The position numbers were made by a program, and so were the translations under genes. This document shows positions 1-6,371 of a stretch of DNA of 6,371 nt, one piece after another. Source of the DNA: Rickettsia typhi (GTDB lineage: Bacteria; Pseudomonadota; Alphaproteobacteria; Rickettsiales; UBA1997); NCBI GenBank assembly GCA_945888585.1, contig CAMDAI010000076.1, positions 1 to 6,371 of the forward strand, read 5' to 3'. Each line of letters begins with the position of its first letter. Within the stretch, counting starts at the first letter, position 1. The notes beneath the pieces are model-generated. The model was not told the DNA's origin. It was given only the letters and a program-made list of their open reading frames with translations, and searched no databases.

Positions 1-864
1 CATCCAGCTTATAATCATGAAATATTTTCAACAATTAAAGAAATTACTGAAAAAGAAGGTATAAATACTAGGCAATTTTTAATTCAACGGGATAATTATC
101 TAAGAAGAACTTCTGAGACTATATTGTCGGTAAATAAAACTTTAGAAGCGGCAACAAAAGAAGGTGATTCAAAAACAGTATCAGAAACAGCTCTAAATCT
201 TTATCAAGAAGGTGGTTCTGGAGATCCAAAAAGAGTTCATTACGAATTAATGTTAAATAGTTATAATAAATTCGGTGGAAAAATTTTTGGAGTGCCAGAT
301 GTAAAAAGATTTAAAGATCTCGACAAATCGTCTGTGATTCTTGAAGAAACTCATCAATTTCATAAAACTTTAAAGAGAATCTATAAATTGTCTTATCCGG
401 GAATTATAGGGGCTCTATTTGCTAGAGAGATGGTAGCTGATGATATGTTAGAAGGATTTAGAGAGGCAATATTTGAGCCATATAAAAATTATTTCAATAA
501 GGATGAGTATGGGGAAATAATGGAATATTTCAAAGAGCATCGAGATGAAGATAGAGATGGTGGTAAAGTTGAACAATTGCATGGTGAAATGGCAAAAAAT
601 TCTGCTTATCGTGCTAGTTCAATGAATAAAGAAAAATTAAAAGAGATGCGTGGTGGTGGGATATTATTTCTGGATGTTCAGGCAAAATTGTGGGATGGTA
701 TGCTAAAGGCTATTGTAGAAGCAGAAAAATATGGAGTTAAAATTCCACCTAAGCAAGTGATTAAAGAATTATCAGATAATGATAAAATCCCCAGTAATTC
801 TATGGTACCATCTAAAGCGCAATCTCTAAAAAAAGAAGAAAAAGAATTGGTTAAATTGAATTAA
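1..864 (+). CDS. Putative heme-oxygenase-like (iron-containing redox enzyme superfamily) protein, 5' end missing
   Basis: The reading frame is open from the first base to the TAA at 862-864, giving 287 residues without the true N-terminus. A TTG at 124 is a possible start but would cut off the first helix, so the gene very probably begins upstream of the window. The protein looks all-helical with no signal peptide or membrane segment. It resembles heme-oxygenase-like diiron proteins (CADD, TenA/PqqC-like relatives): an H-P at residues 1-2, then N-L-Y-Q-E-G-G-S-G-D-P-K-R-V-H around 66-80 (candidate ligands E70 and H80), A-R-E at 141-143 (E143), and Y-F-K-E-H-R-D-E-D at 176-184 (H180, D184). 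The family's usual H-x3-D-x2-H ending is not intact: the last position is glycine (G187), and the next histidine is H194. The C-terminal 30 residues are lysine-rich and probably disordered. It converges on ftsI. Substrate and role are unknown; the family call comes from recalled motif patterns only. Confidence 0.5.
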   Translation, partial: HPAYNHEIFSTIKEITEKEGINTRQFLIQRDNYLRRTSETILSVNKTLEAATKEGDSKTVSETALNLYQEGGSGDPKRVHYELMLNSYNKFGGKIFGVPDVKRFKDLDKSSVILEETHQFHKTLKRIYKLSYPGIIGALFAREMVADDMLEGFREAIFEPYKNYFNKDEYGEIMEYFKEHRDEDRDGGKVEQLHGEMAKNSAYRASSMNKEKLKEMRGGGILFLDVQAKLWDGMLKAIVEAEKYGVKIPPKQVIKELSDNDKIPSNSMVPSKAQSLKKEEKELVKLN

Positions 865-2423
865 TCCTTTGGGCTAATATCTAAAATTGGTGCGACATTT
901 TTAATTATTTTTCCGGCAATAGGGGCAGCTACCATTCCACCAGTGTTAAAGATGTGATTGGGGCGATCAATTGCTATTAATAATAAATATTTTGGTTCTG
1001 TAATTGGAAAGGCAGCAACAAAAGAAGCCATGGTAGAATTTTTGTTATAAGTGCCGAATTCCGCTCTTTCAGCGGTTCCGGTTTTTCCGCCAACTTCATA
1101 TCCTTCAACATTAGCATATTTTCCAGTTCCTTCTACTGCAACTTTACGCAACATTAATCTCATGAGTTTTGAAGTTGATTCTTTGATGATTTTTTTGCCA
1201 TCAGGTTTTTCGTTTAGTTTAATGAAAGATGGTTGGTAAAAAGTTCCGCCATTAACAATAGCAGAAGTGGCAGTAGCTACATGAAGTGGAGTTACGGCAA
1301 TACCATGACCATAAGAAATGGTGAACAAATTTATTTCACGCCATTTTTTAGGATAAATTGGGCGACCTAAAGCCGGAAAATCAGTATCAAGACGATCCAG
1401 CAAATTAATTTTCTTTAAAAATTCCCGCTGAGTTTCTTCGCCAATTTTTTTAGCAATTTGTACAGTTCCAATATTAGAAGAGCGCGCAAAAATTTCGGCT
1501 ACTGTCATTTCATCTTTTTCATGATGATCGTCATTAATGGTAAATCGACCATGTTTTATCGGATCTTTTACATTAATAATGTCATCTATTTTTACTAAAT
1601 TATATTCAAAAGCAATTGTGTTAGTAAAAATTTTAAGAATAGAGCCAAGCTCATAAACACCATAAGTAGCGCGGTTAAATCTTTCATTACTGTTAGCATC
1701 GATCTGCTTATTTGGATCAAAATTTGGAAGGCTGGAAATTGCCATGATTTCTCCATTAGTAACATCCATAATAATTCCTGCCGCACCTATTGCCCCGTAT
1801 TTAATAATTCCTTGATTTAATTCATCTTCCAAAACATCTTGAACTCGAACATCCATGGCTAATTGTAAATTTTCTTTTCCTTTTTTTAAAATGTCATTAT
1901 AGCTCATTTCAACGCCAGCTAGGCCATTGCGATCAAGATCGGTATATCCAACTATATGACTAAGAATTGATTTTTGTGGATATACTCTGACCAGATCATC
2001 TTCAAAAAGTAGACCAGCAATTTTCAAATTATGGATAATATCTTGCTGATGAGGAGTTATGTTTCTTTTAATTAAAATCCAGCCACGATTTTCTTTTTTA
2101 GAAATTTTTTGAAGAATATCCTTATAATCAAGGCCGGGAAGGGCTTCAGATAATTTACTGGCAACTAGTTTTGGATCGCGAACTAGATTATTGCTGATAT
2201 AGAGTGATTTTGTTTTTAAATCAGTTGCAACAATGATACCATTTCGGTCAATAATATCAGATCTTTTGATTATTTTACCTGGGTCGTAAAGTCTATTGAC
2301 TACAATTTTATCTCCGGCAGCAGCAACAAAAATTATGCGGATAGAAATTACAAAGAACAAAAAAGCAATTGAAAAATAAATAAAAGCTAAACGTCCTTTT
2401 TGTAATTGTTGTTCGTCAATCAT
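861..2423 (-). CDS. ftsI: FtsI-type penicillin-binding protein (class B peptidoglycan D,D-transpeptidase)
   Basis: This 520-residue protein would cross-link septal peptidoglycan in the periplasm as part of the divisome. A short cytoplasmic N-terminus is followed by one hydrophobic anchor at about residues 12-36. Next comes the class B dimerisation or pedestal region, with R-S-D-I-I-D-R-N-G at 54-62. The transpeptidase domain carries all three active-site motifs: S-I-L-K at 261-264 (nucleophile S261), S-S-N at 315-317 and K-T-G at 447-449. There is no PASTA domain. It is somewhat shorter than typical FtsI (about 570-590) but appears complete. Blocks such as S-Y-G-H-G-I-A-V-T-P-L (370-380) point to alphaproteobacteria. 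The ATG at 2423 lies 2 nt after the methyltransferase stop and has no clear Shine-Dalgarno. The usual dcw partners (rsmH and ftsL before it, murE after it) are absent, which is odd. An elongation PBP2 (MrdA) is less likely because the protein is short and its pattern matches alphaproteobacterial FtsI. Confidence 0.85.
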   Translation of the reverse strand: MIDEQQLQKGRLAFIYFSIAFLFFVISIRIIFVAAAGDKIVVNRLYDPGKIIKRSDIIDRNGIIVATDLKTKSLYISNNLVRDPKLVASKLSEALPGLDYKDILQKISKKENRGWILIKRNITPHQQDIIHNLKIAGLLFEDDLVRVYPQKSILSHIVGYTDLDRNGLAGVEMSYNDILKKGKENLQLAMDVRVQDVLEDELNQGIIKYGAIGAAGIIMDVTNGEIMAISSLPNFDPNKQIDANSNERFNRATYGVYELGSILKIFTNTIAFEYNLVKIDDIINVKDPIKHGRFTINDDHHEKDEMTVAEIFARSSNIGTVQIAKKIGEETQREFLKKINLLDRLDTDFPALGRPIYPKKWREINLFTISYGHGIAVTPLHVATATSAIVNGGTFYQPSFIKLNEKPDGKKIIKESTSKLMRLMLRKVAVEGTGKYANVEGYEVGGKTGTAERAEFGTYNKNSTMASFVAAFPITEPKYLLLIAIDRPNHIFNTGGMVAAPIAGKIIKNVAPILDISPKD

Positions 2424-2425
2424 TT

Positions 2426-3439
2426 TTATAATTTTTGGTTTAAATATTGGATAATATCATAATAAACCACTGAAGCCAAATTTGTTGCGAACTCAACAGG
2501 AACAGCATTTCCAACCATTTTGTATCCATCAGTAATATTTTTATATTTAAAAATAAAATCATCTGGAAAAGTTTGAATTCTGGCGCATTCGCGAACTGTT
2601 AATCTTCTGTATAAATCTTCTTTTCCTGCCACAAAAATTCTTTTATTTTGTTCTACAAATTCCATTTTTGGAGCCTGAGGGTGAAGTGGTGCATGTCTGC
2701 CCCCGGCCTGAATTGTAAACGATGGTTCATCCCAAGAACGAACACGGTTTCTTGACATAAAAATTGTTGAAAACCCGCCATTCATATATTCATGATTTGG
2801 ATATTCCAAATCATGAATATTATTTGCATAATTTTTATCTTTTGCAGGTTTTGCAAGTCTTAAATCCCCAATTGCATTTTTTAAAGTGAGTTTTGGAATT
2901 ATTGGCTTTGGAGGCATAAAACTTTTACCCATTTTTTTATGATAACCAACAATAATAACTCTTTTTCTATCCTGCGGAACATTGTAATCATTGGCGTTGA
3001 GTAGGTAATATGAAACATTGTAATTTAGTGATCTAAACTCATTTAATATTTTTTCAAATGCCGCTTTGTGTCTTGGCAATAATATTCCTGAAACATTTTC
3101 AGCTAAAAAAAACAATGGTTCTTTTTCTTTTAAAATACGAATATATTCAAAAAATAACTGCCCTCTTTTGTCATCTATTCCTCTTCCAGCTCCTGCTTCA
3201 CTCCAGCTTTGACAGGGTGGTCCACCAACAATTCCCGCAACAGCAGGAACATCTTTTGCCAAAACCTTAACAATGCTTCTTCTATCAACTTTGGTATTTG
3301 GAAAATTACTTTCCAAAGTTTCCCAAATTGTTTGGTCATATTCATTCGCCCAAACAACATCAAATCCAGCCTTTTTAAAACCAAGGTCTAGCCCTCCTGC
3401 ACCACTAAAAAAAGAAGCTATTTTAATTTTATTTGGCAT
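2426..3439 (-). CDS. DNA (cytosine-5)-methyltransferase of an NgoPII-type (predicted GGCC) restriction-modification system
   Basis: This 337-residue enzyme transfers a methyl group from S-adenosylmethionine to C5 of cytosine in its target, protecting host DNA from the partner nuclease. The m5C motifs appear in order: motif I F-S-G-A-G-G-L-D-L-G (11-20), motif IV P-P-C-Q with catalytic C76 (74-77), motif VI E-N-V (114-116), motif VIII Q-D-R-K-R (156-160), motif IX R-L-T-V-R-E-C-A-R-I-Q-T-F-P (279-292) and motif X G-N-A-V-P (310-314). The target-recognition region, about 185-275, contains T-I-Q-A-G-G-R-H-A-P-L-H-P, which I associate with GGCC-type enzymes such as M.NgoPII. That specificity is inferred. 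The ATG at 3439 overlaps the end of the nuclease gene by 11 nt and has no Shine-Dalgarno, which suggests translational coupling. There is no N-terminal helix-turn-helix extension and no controller gene nearby. A long perfect inverted repeat lies inside the gene at 2786-2820. Confidence 0.93.
   Translation of the reverse strand: MPNKIKIASFFSGAGGLDLGFKKAGFDVVWANEYDQTIWETLESNFPNTKVDRRSIVKVLAKDVPAVAGIVGGPPCQSWSEAGAGRGIDDKRGQLFFEYIRILKEKEPLFFLAENVSGILLPRHKAAFEKILNEFRSLNYNVSYYLLNANDYNVPQDRKRVIIVGYHKKMGKSFMPPKPIIPKLTLKNAIGDLRLAKPAKDKNYANNIHDLEYPNHEYMNGGFSTIFMSRNRVRSWDEPSFTIQAGGRHAPLHPQAPKMEFVEQNKRIFVAGKEDLYRRLTVRECARIQTFPDDFIFKYKNITDGYKMVGNAVPVEFATNLASVVYYDIIQYLNQKL
2451..2479 (-). promoter_or_regulatory. 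Candidate sigma-70 promoter for ftsI inside the methyltransferase 3' end
   Basis: Read on the - strand, TTGGCT (2479-2474) is followed after 17 nt by TATTAT (2456-2451). A TG sits one base before the -10, giving an extended -10. The -10 matches the consensus at 5 of 6 positions and the -35 at 4 of 6. Transcription would start near 2444, about 20 nt before the ftsI ATG at 2423. In AT-rich DNA such matches arise by chance, so this is only a candidate. It would explain how ftsI stays expressed downstream of a restriction-modification cassette. Confidence 0.35.
2786..2820. repeat. Perfect 16-bp inverted repeat with 3-nt loop inside the methyltransferase gene
   Basis: The left arm is ATATTCATGATTTGGA (2786-2801), the loop is TAT (2802-2804), and the right arm (2805-2820) is the exact reverse complement of the left. 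Complementarity stops at both ends (T2785 against T2821). On the - strand it encodes roughly I-H-D-L-E-Y-P-N-H-E-Y, just before the conserved part of the target-recognition region. Neither strand shows an uninterrupted T-run directly after the stem, so a classical terminator is unlikely. Function is unknown: an operator, an mRNA hairpin, or the scar of a template-switch mutation are all possible. Confidence 0.95.
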
Positions 3440-4286
3440 AGCTAATTAATTTTGTATCTAGCAATAAAGCTGGATTATTTGGAGATTTAATTTTTATGTT
3501 GGAAATTTTTAAATAATCACTTTGTAAAGATTCAAGATTGTTGCGATCAATTTGGGGGAAAGATAAATATTTTTCTTCAAGAATTATTGTGTTTACGCAG
3601 AGATTTTTTTCATTCGAAATCGAGATAAAATTCTTAAAAACTTTCATTGGATTCTCAATATGCCACATGCCACGAACCCTTAAATCAGTTATTCCAAGTG
3701 GATCAACTTTTCTAACTTTAGCAAGTTCGTTGGTTTCAATAAATTCAACATCTGGAATTTGTGCAATGCCGCTAGAAATTTTATCAGCAATTCTAGTGTA
3801 AATTTCTCTTTTTGCTGCATAGCAATCGCCATAAATAAAACAAATAGATTTTATTTTCTGGGTATTTTTTGGAGAAACGCCAACAACATAAATGATGTCT
3901 TTTTGTTGCCATTTTTCTGTTTCAGAGTTTCTGCATTCGTTGGTTATTCTTGAATCATCAGAGTGCAATTTGTCTTTTGGATAGGAACTATTTAATGCAA
4001 GTGCAGAAGTAAAACTTTCAATTTTTTTAATCTCAATGGCATCTCCACCTCTAATTATGGCATCTGGCGGGTTATTTTGATTTCCAAGATAAGAAAAGTA
4101 TTTGCTATAAATTTCATCTTTTTTTTGAGGATCTTTTTCAATAAAAGAATCGCAAAAAACATCTTTAACATATCTTTCTAAAGCATCTCCAAGGCTGTTA
4201 GCATGGTTAGAACCTTTATGATTTGATACTAATTCATTGATGGGATTTTGAATTATATTTTTAAGTGCAATGAGTAAGTTTGTCAT
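3429..4286 (-). CDS. NgoPII-family type II restriction endonuclease (predicted GGCC)
   Basis: This protein is predicted to cut unmethylated double-stranded DNA at the site its partner methyltransferase protects. The resemblance is to the NgoPII endonuclease family (target GGCC, by family knowledge). Key features, numbered from the ATG at 4286 (285 residues), are an N-terminal stretch with A-N-S-L-G-D-A-L-E-R-Y-V-K-D (about 29-42) and a PD-(D/E)xK-type core. The core runs P-D-A-I-I-R-G-G-D-A-I-E-I-K-K, with candidate catalytic D75, E85 and K87. It is followed by A-L-N-S-S-Y-P-K (97-104). The frame also opens at a GTG at 4328, but that would overlap thiC by 29 nt and lie upstream of the candidate promoter's start point. 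I therefore prefer the ATG, 13 nt after the thiC stop, although no good Shine-Dalgarno precedes it. The stop overlaps the methyltransferase start. The gene looks AT-richer than thiC, which fits horizontal acquisition. Confidence 0.85.
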   Translation of the reverse strand: MTNLLIALKNIIQNPINELVSNHKGSNHANSLGDALERYVKDVFCDSFIEKDPQKKDEIYSKYFSYLGNQNNPPDAIIRGGDAIEIKKIESFTSALALNSSYPKDKLHSDDSRITNECRNSETEKWQQKDIIYVVGVSPKNTQKIKSICFIYGDCYAAKREIYTRIADKISSGIAQIPDVEFIETNELAKVRKVDPLGITDLRVRGMWHIENPMKVFKNFISISNEKNLCVNTIILEEKYLSFPQIDRNNLESLQSDYLKISNIKIKSPNNPALLLDTKLISYAK

Positions 4287-4299
4287 AGTTAAGTTTTTG

Positions 4300-6371
<2,072 letters not shown>

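Noticed and set aside
802..811. 10-bp palindrome ATGGTACCAT near the end of the + strand gene
   Set aside because: Short palindromes like this, and similar ones at 4767-4776 and 5349-5358, are expected by chance and show no context suggesting a site.
124..864. TTG at 124 as the start of the + strand gene
   Set aside because: The frame is open through to base 1, and the upstream residues (H-P, then a helix) fit the same family pattern, so the gene is better read as cut by the window edge.
2786..2843. The long inverted repeat as an intrinsic terminator
   Set aside because: On the - strand no T-run follows. On the + strand the following bases are only loosely T-rich and interrupted, and no + strand gene ends there.
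3297..3317. 8-bp inverted repeat TTTGGAAA / TTTCCAAA with 5-nt loop in the methyltransferase gene
   Set aside because: A repeat of this length is expected about once by chance in AT-rich DNA of this size, unlike the 16-bp one at 2786-2820.
3058..3391. Open frames of about 60-90 codons on both strands within the methyltransferase, nuclease and ftsI genes
   Set aside because: They are out-of-frame shadows of well-supported genes, have no ribosome binding sites and no recognisable protein features.

Overview
This AT-rich window (roughly a third G+C by eye) looks like bacterial chromosome. The cell-division transpeptidase has alphaproteobacterial-style signatures, such as a V/I-D-R-N-G motif after the anchor, an S-Y-G-H-G-I-A-V-T-P-L block and a T-S/A-S-F-V-A-A-F-P block. 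An AT-rich alphaproteobacterium is therefore my best guess; it could be host-associated or from a metagenome. A complete-looking thiC argues against the most reduced Rickettsia-like genomes. The placement rests on recalled family resemblance only.

Layout. On the + strand, 1-864 is the 3' part of a gene whose start lies outside the window. It encodes a helical protein that I tentatively place in the heme-oxygenase-like, iron-containing redox enzyme superfamily. Everything else is on the - strand, in the transcriptional order: PAP2-family phosphatase (C-terminal end only, 6371-6207), thiC (6204-4300), an NgoPII-type restriction endonuclease (4286-3429), its cytosine-C5 methyltransferase (3439-2426), and an FtsI-type penicillin-binding protein (2423-861). 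The gaps in that order are 2 nt, 13 nt, an 11-nt overlap, and 2 nt. The run is packed like one operon, and its last gene meets the + strand gene tail to tail with a 4-nt overlap. No stretch over 300 bases lacks a gene, and I see no RNA gene, CRISPR array or transposase.

How the genes fit together. The phosphatase, thiC and ftsI are envelope or cofactor housekeeping genes with no shared pathway. Between thiC and ftsI sits a complete two-gene type II restriction-modification cassette, predicted by homology to act on GGCC. It is inserted with almost no intergenic DNA. Promoter-like sequences at the 3' ends of thiC and of the methyltransferase gene could let the cassette and ftsI be transcribed separately.

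Most notable signal. A perfect 16-bp inverted repeat with a 3-nt loop (2786-2820) lies inside the methyltransferase coding sequence, at the start of the target-recognition region. Such a repeat is far too long to expect by chance. I do not see convincing evidence of a wholly new system: the recognisable genes all belong to known families. The unusual points are the arrangement, the internal palindrome and the altered metal-ligand pattern of the + strand protein.
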